NCBI GenBank assembly: GCA_029210545.1
Contig: JARGFV010000109.1
Coordinates: 1-8,114, forward strand
Reading direction: 5' to 3'
Length of the DNA stretch: 8,114 nucleotides
Source: a bacterium
Lineage (GTDB): Bacteria > BMS3Abin14
Part shown: in pieces, positions 1 to 5,338 of the stretch
Layout: every line of letters begins with the position of its first letter
Numbering within the stretch: the stretch's first letter is position 1
Position numbers and translations under genes: made by a program
The notes under the pieces: model-generated
What the model was told of the DNA's origin: nothing
The model's input: only the letters and a program-made list of their open reading frames with translations
Database searches by the model: none

Positions 1-1
1 T

Positions 2-193
2 TCGGGGTCGGCGGGTGGCGTCGATGCCGAAAAGTCCAGGTACCAGGACCGGCGTGTCAAAAACAGACCCCTCAGACCCCCCGACCAGGGGCCGGCCCAA
101 ACCAATCGCGGATTTCGGGTCTCTGCACAGCACTTGCTTGATGACCGCCATGAATGGTACAAATTCCTGATAATGTTCCGGTGGGGAATGTAA
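2..193 (+). CDS. C-terminal fragment of an unrecognised protein
   Basis: This reading frame is open from the window edge to a TAA at 191-193, giving 63 codons, so the gene would begin upstream. By eye about two thirds of its third codon positions are G or C, which fits the coding style of the neighbours. The fragment is rich in Arg, Pro and Gln, then ends in an aromatic stretch (HEWYKFLIMFRWGM). I recognise no domain. Frame 1 is also open to about base 138, so the choice of frame rests on length and codon bias. The stop lies 35 bases before the next start, so the two genes could be co-transcribed. A chance open frame in GC-rich DNA is the main alternative. Confidence 0.42.
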   Translation, partial: SGSAGGVDAEKSRYQDRRVKNRPLRPPDQGPAQTNRGFRVSAQHLLDDRHEWYKFLIMFRWGM

Positions 194-228
194 GGATGGT
201 TAACCGAAGTATCGGGTGAGGTGAGGGT

Positions 229-1227
229 ATGTACGAACTCCTGTCCGACGTTGCGATAGTACCGGTGAAAGCCGATTTCCTGAAGCGGGTTTACACCGGG
301 ATGAACAAGGTACGCATCTCGGTGGGCGAGCACATCTCCGAACCCTCAGAGGTCTACATCGTCACAGGCGACATGGGTAAGGGCTATGAGACCTACATCG
401 TGTTTTTCATGATCGAGCCTGCTTTTCATATTGTTTACGGGTGCGACAAGAACCCTTACGACCCCGCCGGAGCCGAAGAAGCGATCGACGAGGCGATCGA
501 CTTCGTGGAAGCGATGGGGTCCATCCTCGAGGAGGTTCCGTGGGAGACCATGTCATCGGAACAGAGGGCTTCCTGGGCCGGGAAAGAGGCCCTGTACCGG
601 GAGACCGGAACCATCGAGCCGGAGCTCCTTGAGGTCGACGATGAGATCGCGTCGACCGAGCTTCTGGAGGTCATCGAGGAAGAAAATCCGGAAGGTGGAT
701 TGGTCGACCAGGCCCCTGAGACTGACAATGGGGCTACGGAGGTGGACGATGACCAGGAGCCGGAAGTTGAGGACAAGCCGCCCAGGGATAATGTCCTTGT
801 CGCCGATGGTGATTTCGACGAGCTATTAAAGCAGGCTTTCCTGAAGCCCGAGGATGCCAGGAAAACGGGCAAACGAAAGGGGATGGTCGCTGCCATCGAA
901 GAGGTTGCGGAAGAGCCTGTTGAACCGGCCTGGGAAGAGGCCATGGAAAAGGTCGAACCAGACGGGGTGGGAGCAACTGAAGAGGAGATCGGGACCGGGG
1001 GTGTAGAGGTCGAGGAAGAGGAACTCCCGCCCCCTGAAGAGAATATTGAAACGGAAGCCGTAGAGGTGTCACCGGTTCTGCCGGCCGCCTTTGCTCCTGG
1101 TGGGGGGGAAGCTGCGGCTGGGTTACCCGCAGCCCGTCCTGATGATGCAAAGGTTACCGGAGATGCCGCCTTTCCCGATGACCGTAAGATCCAGCTAAGC
1201 GTGGTGAGGTTTCTGTCGAGGTTTTGA
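229..1227 (+). CDS. Hypothetical acidic protein with a compact N-terminal domain and a disordered Glu/Asp/Pro-rich tail
   Basis: I do not recognise this 332-aa protein. The ATG at 229 has GAGG at 218-221, seven bases upstream. Residues 1 to about 125 look folded, with alternating hydrophobic strands (for example VYIVTGDMG and YIVFFMIEPAFHIVYG) and a helix rich in Ala, Glu and Ile. From about 130 to 315 the chain is low-complexity, very rich in Glu, Asp, Pro and Val. It is interrupted by a more ordered island near 186-220 (DNVLVADGDFDELLKQAF), and it ends in a short basic/hydrophobic tail (KIQLSVVRFLSRF). There is no signal peptide or transmembrane segment, so a cytoplasmic location is likely. 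The layout of a folded head, acidic linker and short terminal motif suggests an adaptor or scaffold, but that is inference. The long minus-strand frame beneath it is a shadow created by the GC-rich codons. Confidence 0.85.
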   Translation: MYELLSDVAIVPVKADFLKRVYTGMNKVRISVGEHISEPSEVYIVTGDMGKGYETYIVFFMIEPAFHIVYGCDKNPYDPAGAEEAIDEAIDFVEAMGSILEEVPWETMSSEQRASWAGKEALYRETGTIEPELLEVDDEIASTELLEVIEEENPEGGLVDQAPETDNGATEVDDDQEPEVEDKPPRDNVLVADGDFDELLKQAFLKPEDARKTGKRKGMVAAIEEVAEEPVEPAWEEAMEKVEPDGVGATEEEIGTGGVEVEEEELPPPEENIETEAVEVSPVLPAAFAPGGGEAAAGLPAARPDDAKVTGDAAFPDDRKIQLSVVRFLSRF

Positions 1228-1228
1228 G

Positions 1229-1254
1229 AATCAGCTAATAGCAAAGAGCTGATT
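1229..1254. repeat. Inverted repeat just after the acidic-protein stop codon
   Basis: Perfect 8-base arms, AATCAGCT (1229-1236) and AGCTGATT (1247-1254), flank a 10-base loop and start two bases after the TGA. Only a short T-run follows (TTTCC), so it is at best a weak intrinsic terminator. It overlaps the first heptamer array and may simply be a by-product of it. Confidence 0.55.
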
Positions 1255-1304
1255 TCCTGGAATGTGGAATTTGGAATCTGAAATTGGATTTAGCTGACAG
1301 CTAA
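1232..1304. repeat. Intergenic heptamer-repeat block (NAGCTRA, TGGAATN, NAGCTRA arrays)
   Basis: Almost the whole gap between the acidic protein and the TPR lipoprotein is built of 7-base units. Three NAGCTRA-type units begin at 1232, 1239 and 1246. The middle one is degenerate (TAGCAAA). Four TGGAATN units begin at 1258, 1265, 1272 and 1279. The last has one change in the core. Two further NAGCTRA units begin at 1291 and 1298. Five-base spacers (TTTCC, GGATT) separate the arrays. The outer arrays also create the two hairpins annotated separately. The block is non-coding, and its function is unknown. Confidence 0.75.
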
Positions 1305-1308
1305 ATCC
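1286..1308. repeat. Strong hairpin immediately upstream of the TPR lipoprotein ribosome binding site
   Basis: Perfect 10-base arms, GGATTTAGCT (1286-1295) and AGCTAAATCC (1299-1308), enclose a GAC loop. The hairpin ends six bases before the GGAGGG ribosome binding site at 1315-1320. In RNA it would be a stable element in the leader of the lipoprotein gene. It could shield the 5' end, influence translation or act as a processing site. No T-run follows, so termination is unlikely. Confidence 0.6.
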
Positions 1309-1314
1309 ACTCCC

Positions 1315-1320
1315 GGAGGG
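1315..1320 (+). promoter_or_regulatory. Ribosome binding site that selects the TTG start of the TPR lipoprotein
   Basis: GGAGGG lies eight bases before the TTG at 1329. It directly overlaps the upstream in-frame GTG at 1320 and is 17 bases from the in-frame ATG at 1338. The spacing therefore favours TTG 1329, which also gives a textbook MKK lipoprotein signal peptide. Confidence 0.7.
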
Positions 1321-1328
1321 TGACGGTT

Positions 1329-2102
1329 TTGAAAAAGATGAGAACCTGCCTGATCATGATCGCTGTTCTTTTTCTCGCGGCCGGGCTCCAGTCATGTGCC
1401 GGGACTGCCGAAAAGAGAGCGGAAAACCGCAGGGAGGGGGAGATCCTGCGGGATGAGGGGTTCAACTACCTTTCCGATGGGAATATGGAAAGAGCCCAGT
1501 TCAACCTGACCAAGGCCGTGAGGCTGATCCCCAACGACGCGGAGGCCCATTTCGGCCTCGGAACGATCTATCTCCTGCGTACCAATTACGAGCTTGCCGT
1601 GGAGGAGTTCGAGCGGACGATCGACCTGGACAAGACCCACGGCGACGCCTACAACAACCTGGGATTTACCTTTATGAAGCTGGGACGCTGGGACGAGGCT
1701 ATCTCGGCCTGCCGGAAGGCCATGGACCAGATCGCGTACGACACACCGGAAAGGGCCATGACGATCATCGGGTGGTCCTACTACAAAAAGGGCGAGGCCG
1801 CCAGGGCCCTCGAGATGCTCCACAGGGCCCTCAACACCAGGGACAACCAGCCGGATATCGAGAACATGATCGCCCAGATCTACCTGGAAGAGGGCAGGCT
1901 GGAAAAGTCCAAAGCGATGCTTCTGGACCTGTTGAAACGGGTGCCCGGGTTTACTGGCGCCCGGCTCAACATGGGCATCGTCTACTACAAGGAAAAGGAT
2001 TACGTCGCCGCCAGGCGCGAATTCAGGAAGGTCCTCGAACTCACGGACGGCCAGGGCGAGGAAGGGCGGCTCGCGAGGGGATACCTTGATCTCATCGAAT
2101 GA
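1329..2102 (+). CDS. pilW: PilF/PilW-like outer-membrane TPR lipoprotein
   Basis: From the TTG at 1329 the protein has 257 aa. It begins with a basic, hydrophobic signal peptide and a lipobox-like LQSC, with the lipidated cysteine at residue 23, so it should be exported and anchored by lipid. About six consecutive TPR units fill residues 36-257. Typical signatures are AHFGLGTIYLLRTNYELAVEEF, shortened here to the pattern G-Y-A-F, plus AYNNLGFTFMKLGRWDEAI and ARLNMGIVYYKEKDYVAA. Length, lipoprotein signal and six TPRs match PilF/PilW, the pilotin-like factor that helps the type IV pilus secretin PilQ assemble in the outer membrane. The following gene is RodZ-like, and pilF-rodZ adjacency is also known in Gammaproteobacteria. 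The pilus role is family inference, because no other pilus gene is visible. A generic TPR lipoprotein is the alternative. The 3' end overlaps the next gene by 17 bases. Confidence 0.85.
   Translation: MKKMRTCLIMIAVLFLAAGLQSCAGTAEKRAENRREGEILRDEGFNYLSDGNMERAQFNLTKAVRLIPNDAEAHFGLGTIYLLRTNYELAVEEFERTIDLDKTHGDAYNNLGFTFMKLGRWDEAISACRKAMDQIAYDTPERAMTIIGWSYYKKGEAARALEMLHRALNTRDNQPDIENMIAQIYLEEGRLEKSKAMLLDLLKRVPGFTGARLNMGIVYYKEKDYVAARREFRKVLELTDGQGEEGRLARGYLDLIE
2075..2080 (+). promoter_or_regulatory. Ribosome binding site for the TTG start of the RodZ-like gene
   Basis: GAGGGG sits five bases upstream of TTG 2086, inside the end of the TPR lipoprotein gene. The next in-frame ATG (codon 27) would cut into the helix-turn-helix domain, so the TTG start is favoured. 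The overlap implies translational coupling. Confidence 0.65.
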
Positions 2103-2820
2103 GACCCATGAGGCCGAAAAGGAACTTGGGGAGAGGCTCAGAAGCTACCGTACCGATTCCGGGATGGAGATCGGTGAACTGGCGGTTCGCACCCGGATCA
2201 CCGCCCGGCACATCGCTGCCCTGGAGGAAGGACAGCTGCATGTTCTACCGGGCCAGATTTTTATCAGGGGGTTCGTCAGGTCAATTTGCCAGGAACTGGG
2301 CCGTGATCCGGAGCCGCTGTTCGCCATCCTCGACGGCGCATTGGTAGCGGAGCCGCAGGAGGAAACCGATGCGAGCAACGGGTGCAAGAGGCCCACTCCT
2401 CTCATCCTGTCCGGTCTTGTCCTGGTGGCGCTTATTCTCGGTGGGATCCTGATCCACGGCAAGGGGAATGAGGAAAAGCCGGCTCGCAATGTCACAGAGG
2501 CGGCATTTGATACCGCTGACCAGTCCGTGACAGAGCCGCCGGAAGGACGACAGGCGGTCCAGGAGGCGGTCAGGGAACTCGACCTGCTCATAAGAGCCAT
2601 CGACAAGACATGGCTGCGCATACAGCCGGACAACGCCGAACCGTGGGAAACCACCATGAGGGCAGGGGATGAGATCGCTCTCAAGGCCACTGAAAGGATC
2701 ACCCTTTTCATAGGGAACGCGGGCGGGGTGCTCTTCGAGCTCAACGGAAAACGTTTCGGCCCGCCGGGAGCACAGGGGCAGGTTATCTCCAACTACACGA
2801 TCACGAGGGATGAGCTATAA
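2086..2820 (+). CDS. rodZ: RodZ-like helix-turn-helix membrane protein (HTH_25, TM, DUF4115)
   Basis: This 244-aa protein has the RodZ layout. Residues 13-82 form a Cro/C1-like helix-turn-helix of the HTH_25 type (GERLRSYRTDSGMEIGEL, then ITARHIAALEEG, LPGQIFIRGFVRSICQELG). Residues 85-104 are a short polar linker, 105-123 a single hydrophobic membrane span (LILSGLVLVALILGGILI), and about 165-244 a periplasmic DUF4115 domain (WLRIQPD, IGNAGGVLFELNG). RodZ spans the inner membrane and links the MreB cytoskeleton to the elongation machinery to keep rod shape. In this family the HTH binds MreB rather than serving mainly as a DNA reader. At 244 aa it is shorter than the usual 300 or more, mainly in the linkers. 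The TTG start is supported by GAGGGG at 2075-2080. It overlaps the TPR lipoprotein gene by 17 bases and is probably co-translated with it. Confidence 0.88.
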   Translation: MISSNETHEAEKELGERLRSYRTDSGMEIGELAVRTRITARHIAALEEGQLHVLPGQIFIRGFVRSICQELGRDPEPLFAILDGALVAEPQEETDASNGCKRPTPLILSGLVLVALILGGILIHGKGNEEKPARNVTEAAFDTADQSVTEPPEGRQAVQEAVRELDLLIRAIDKTWLRIQPDNAEPWETTMRAGDEIALKATERITLFIGNAGGVLFELNGKRFGPPGAQGQVISNYTITRDEL

Positions 2821-2827
2821 TAGGGTC

Positions 2828-2855
2828 GCGAAAAGTCCAATCCGGGACTTTTCGC
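2828..2855. repeat. Perfect hairpin after rodZ, containing the TCGCGAAAAGTC core
   Basis: Eleven-base arms, GCGAAAAGTCC (2828-2838) and GGACTTTTCGC (2845-2855), flank a 6-base loop only eight bases after the rodZ stop. It is well placed to end the pilW-rodZ transcript or protect its 3' end, but no U-tract follows. I therefore annotate it as a structured repeat rather than a proven terminator. Confidence 0.65.
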
Positions 2856-2860
2856 TTCAC

Positions 2861-2890
2861 GGAAAGGGAAAAGCGTCGTTTTCCCTTTCC
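2861..2890. repeat. Perfect 12-base-pair purine/pyrimidine hairpin
   Basis: GGAAAGGGAAAA (2861-2872) pairs exactly with TTTTCCCTTTCC (2879-2890) around a GCGTCG loop. The stem is all purine on one arm and all pyrimidine on the other. There is no T-run after the stem on either strand. It belongs to the post-rodZ hairpin cluster. Confidence 0.65.
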
Positions 2891-2982
2891 TCACGGAGAC
2901 TGCTGTAATATCGCCAAAGTCCGGGTAAGACTTTGGCTCAACGGGAAGGGAAAAGCGGAAGAGCTTTTAACGCAGCGGATGA

Positions 2983-3060
2983 AGGATCGGTAGAAGTAGA
3001 AACAACAAGTCATCTGGTGTAGCTGGTGCAACCTGCTGTTTCTACTCCTACTATTATCCT
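2983..3060. repeat. Long imperfect inverted repeat in the rodZ-fusA gap
   Basis: The 15-base arms at 2990-3004 (GTAGAAGTAGAAACA) and 3037-3051 pair with a single mismatch. A flanking AGGAT/ATCCT pair (2983-2987 with 3056-3060) extends the stem beyond an asymmetric internal loop. The 32-base centre contains CTGGTG twice. It could be a non-autonomous mobile-element relic, a structured leader or a small RNA. No promoter or T-run fixes a transcript. A minus-strand frame over 2891-3112 lies across these hairpins and does not look like a protein. Confidence 0.5.
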
Positions 3061-3152
3061 GCCGCCGATAAAGCCTTTTTCCATTGAATACCTGTTTTCC
3101 GTCAAGATTCATCTGGTGAGGTTTTCAGCGCCTGGGTAAGCGGATTGTGCAT

Positions 3153-3187
3153 TGGAACCTGTAACCCGGAACTCGGAAAGCGGAACC
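3153..3187. repeat. Heptamer array (YGGAACN, five units) before fusA
   Basis: Five consecutive 7-base units begin at 3153, 3160, 3167, 3174 and 3181, with consensus YGGAACN. Unit 2 has T for the second G, and unit 4 has AAG in place of AAC plus its last base. The array ends 24 bases before the fusA ribosome binding site. It would be translated if fusA were started at the in-frame TTG at 3145, which is another reason to reject that start. Confidence 0.7.
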
Positions 3188-3210
3188 CGATTGATGCGCC
3201 ATTGGCATCA

Positions 3211-3214
3211 GGAG
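3211..3214 (+). promoter_or_regulatory. Ribosome binding site that fixes the fusA start
   Basis: GGAG lies five bases before ATG 3220. The longer in-frame option at TTG 3145 would add 25 residues with no counterpart in EF-G, whose N-terminus normally reads close to [11 protein letters not shown]. Confidence 0.8.
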
Positions 3215-3219
3215 CATGC

Positions 3220-5241
3220 ATGGCCCGCGAAAAGCTCAGGAACATAGGGATCATCGCTCACATCGACGCCGGGAAGACGACCACCACCGAACGGATCCTC
3301 TATTATTCAGGGAAGATCCACAAGATGGGGGAGGTGGACCAGGGTTCGGCCCAGATGGACTGGATGCCCCAGGAGCAGCAGCGGGGGATCACCATCACCT
3401 CGGCGGCTACAACCTGCGTGTGGAACGGTCATACCATCAACATCATCGATACGCCGGGGCATGTGGATTTCACCGCCGAAGTGGAGCGCTCACTGCGTGT
3501 TCTGGACGGGGCCGTGGTGATATTCTGCTCTGTAGGCGGGGTCCAGCCTCAGTCTGAAAAGGTTTGGCGCCAGGCTGAAAAATACAGGGTACCAAGAATA
3601 GTATTTGTCAATAAAATGGATAGGATAGGAGCTAATCCTGAGAAAGTACTCGAAGATATATCAGAGACTTTAGGTGCCCTGCCCCTGCCGGTTCAGATGC
3701 CCGTGGGCGCCGAGTCAGGTTTCGAGGGGGTCGTGGACCTGGTGACCATGAAACAGCTTGCCTGGACCGGAGACGAGGGTAAGGGGGTCGAGGTCAATGA
3801 CATCAGCGAGGGGATAGCCCCACTGGCGGAAAAGTGGAAGGAAAGGCTCCTCGAGGGTCTTTCGGAAGCCGACGACAGGGTCATGGAGCTTTACCTGGAG
3901 GGGAAAAAGGTTCCTGCGGAACTTCTTGTTGAAGTCATGCGGAAGGGGACCATCCAGGGCCGGTTCCATCCAGTCCTTTTCGGTTCGTCCCTCAAGAAAA
4001 AAGGGGTACAGACCCTCATGGACGCCATCGTGTCGTACCTTCCGTCTCCGGCAGACCTGCCACCGGTCAGGGGCGTGTGGGAGGGGCAGCCCGTAGAAAG
4101 GGCCCCTGACCCTGACGGACCGTTTTGCGCGCTCCTGTTCAAGGTCATGGCCTATGCGGGAAGACCGACCCTGCACTACCTCAGGGTCTACTCGGGCCGG
4201 TGCTCACTGGGTGACAGGATGCTCATCGCCCGGACGGGAAAAACCGAAAGGGCATTAAAAATCATGAGAATGCACGCCAACAGGAGGGAGGAGATACGGG
4301 AGATGTCCGCAGGGGACATCCTTTCCCTGGTCGGCCTTCGCGGAGTCCGGACCGGGGACACACTTTGCCATCCGGAACACCCTGTAATCCTTGAAGAACC
4401 TGTGTTCCCGGAGCCGGTTATCTTCATGGCCATCGAGCCCAGGAGCGTGAAGGACCAGGAGAAACTGCTGACCGTCCTCGATCTTCTCGCTCAGGAGGAT
4501 CCGACCTTCGGTGTCCGCGTGGATGAGGAGACAGGCCAGGTCATTCTGAGCGGGATGGGAGAACTCCACCTGGAGGTCCTGGCCCAGCGCCTGTTCTCCG
4601 ATTTCAAGGTGGAAGGACGGGTTGGGAACCCCCAGGTCTCCTACCGCGAGACGGTGACGAAAAAGGTCAGCAAAACGGTTAAGTTCTCGAAAGAGATCGC
4701 GGGACAGCTTCAGGAGGCCGAGGTCACCCTCAAGGTGGAGCCGATGATGATGGCCGGGACGGTCCATTACGAAGACAAAGCACCGGGTGTGAACATTCCG
4801 GCCGGGATACGATCTGTCATAAGAGAAGCGGCTCTGCAGGCGGCGGGCAGCGGAACAAGGGCAGGCTACCCGGTCACCGACGTGCGGATCACCCTGCTCG
4901 ACGCCGGATATCACCCCGACCGCTCCACGGAAACGGCTTTCAGGGCCGCTGCCTCTTCAGCACTCAACCAGTGCCTGAGGGATGCCGATCCCGTCCTGCT
5001 GGAACCGGTGATGTCAGTCCAGGTGGAAACCCCCGAAGATCACACCGGGGACGTCATGGGCAGCCTCACACAGAGAAGGGGCTCTATCGAAGGCGTCGAG
5101 AAACTGGGCCAGGTGGAGATCATCAGCGCCAGCATCCCTCTAAAGGAGATGTTCGGGTACACGACAACATTGAGATCGCTGACCCAGGGACGCGGCAGCT
5201 TCACCATGGAACTGGCCCGCTACAGGCCGGTGGAGGACTAG
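3220..5241 (+). CDS. fusA: Elongation factor G, probably a specialised paralogue (spd/EF-G2-like)
   Basis: This is a 673-aa translational GTPase, slightly shorter than the usual 690-705. The G domain carries AHIDAGKT (13-20), switch I RGITITS (55-61), DTPGH (77-81) and NKMD (131-134). Domain II runs from about residue 300 to 390, domain III ([12 protein letters not shown]) from about 400 to 475, domain IV from 475 to 600 and domain V to the end. The tip loop of domain IV keeps the histidine of GYHPD (H565), which matches the translocation-critical H583 of E. coli. The other domain IV loop, normally SGGRGQ-like, is replaced by [15 protein letters not shown] (488-502). EF-G drives tRNA-mRNA translocation and, with RRF, ribosome recycling. 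Deltaproteobacteria, spirochaetes and planctomycetes carry split spdEFG1/spdEFG2 forms, so a recycling-biased role is possible. There is no tuf, rpsL or rpsG beside it. Codons 112-152 are unusually AT-rich. Confidence 0.93.
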   Translation: MAREKLRNIGIIAHIDAGKTTTTERILYYSGKIHKMGEVDQGSAQMDWMPQEQQRGITITSAATTCVWNGHTINIIDTPGHVDFTAEVERSLRVLDGAVVIFCSVGGVQPQSEKVWRQAEKYRVPRIVFVNKMDRIGANPEKVLEDISETLGALPLPVQMPVGAESGFEGVVDLVTMKQLAWTGDEGKGVEVNDISEGIAPLAEKWKERLLEGLSEADDRVMELYLEGKKVPAELLVEVMRKGTIQGRFHPVLFGSSLKKKGVQTLMDAIVSYLPSPADLPPVRGVWEGQPVERAPDPDGPFCALLFKVMAYAGRPTLHYLRVYSGRCSLGDRMLIARTGKTERALKIMRMHANRREEIREMSAGDILSLVGLRGVRTGDTLCHPEHPVILEEPVFPEPVIFMAIEPRSVKDQEKLLTVLDLLAQEDPTFGVRVDEETGQVILSGMGELHLEVLAQRLFSDFKVEGRVGNPQVSYRETVTKKVSKTVKFSKEIAGQLQEAEVTLKVEPMMMAGTVHYEDKAPGVNIPAGIRSVIREAALQAAGSGTRAGYPVTDVRITLLDAGYHPDRSTETAFRAAASSALNQCLRDADPVLLEPVMSVQVETPEDHTGDVMGSLTQRRGSIEGVEKLGQVEIISASIPLKEMFGYTTTLRSLTQGRGSFTMELARYRPVED

Positions 5242-5248
5242 GAGCTTG

Positions 5249-5283
5249 CCTCGCAAAATGTCTTGGAGATGATTTTTGCGAGG
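5249..5283. terminator. Possible terminator or repeat hairpin after fusA
   Basis: Perfect 10-base arms, CCTCGCAAAA (5249-5258) and TTTTGCGAGG (5274-5283), flank a 15-base loop, starting seven bases after the fusA stop. The following TTATTTAT is only moderately T-rich, so intrinsic termination is plausible but not strong. The left arm carries a TCGCAAAATGTC core like the hairpins at 2828 and 8039, so this may instead be one more copy of a dispersed repeat. Confidence 0.45.
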
Positions 5284-5338
5284 TTATTTATAGCAGGTAA
5301 ACTGGTAATTCGTGGGTGGAAAAAGAGGATCCAATAGG

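Larger units (their letters stand above)
2828..2957. repeat. Two diverged tandem copies of a hairpin-plus-tail repeat
   Basis: Copy 1 spans 2828-2875 and copy 2 about 2912-2957. Each is a hairpin whose inner stem is AAAGTC/GACTTT. Each then carries a tail that ends in a 16-base segment matching at 15 positions (2860-2875 against 2942-2957). Copy 2 has 9-base arms at 2913-2921 and 2929-2937. The outer stem bases differ between copies in a way that keeps pairing at three positions, which suggests selection on structure. In copy 1 the tail is part of a second hairpin (2861-2890). In copy 2 only a 6-base version remains (AAAAGC 2951-2956, GCTTTT 2963-2968). Confidence 0.6.

Noticed and set aside
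456-1244. Long minus-strand frame (262 codons) across the acidic-protein gene
   Set aside because: It is a Ser/Pro/Ala-rich antisense shadow of GAG/GAA-rich codons, with no recognisable domain. The + strand gene has a good ribosome binding site and a folded N-terminal region.
2891-3112. 73-codon minus-strand frame in the rodZ-fusA gap
   Set aside because: It runs across hairpin arms and repeat copies, has low-complexity composition, and shows no ribosome binding site that I could support.
3084-3112. Promoter-like TTGAAT and ATTCAT with 17-base spacing upstream of fusA
   Set aside because: The -10 match is poor, and AT-rich gaps produce such pairs by chance, so I do not annotate it.
3145-3219. 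Longer fusA beginning at TTG 3145
   Set aside because: The extra 25 codons overlap the heptamer array and have no counterpart in EF-G. ATG 3220 has GGAG at the right distance.
3553-3674. Frameshift or broken region in fusA
   Set aside because: The composition shifts but the frame stays open and the G4 motif NKMD is intact, so the gene is not disrupted.
5312-5338. Longer phosphatase start at GTG 5312
   Set aside because: There is no convincing ribosome binding site before it, while GTG 5339 has GAGGAT about 8 bases upstream.
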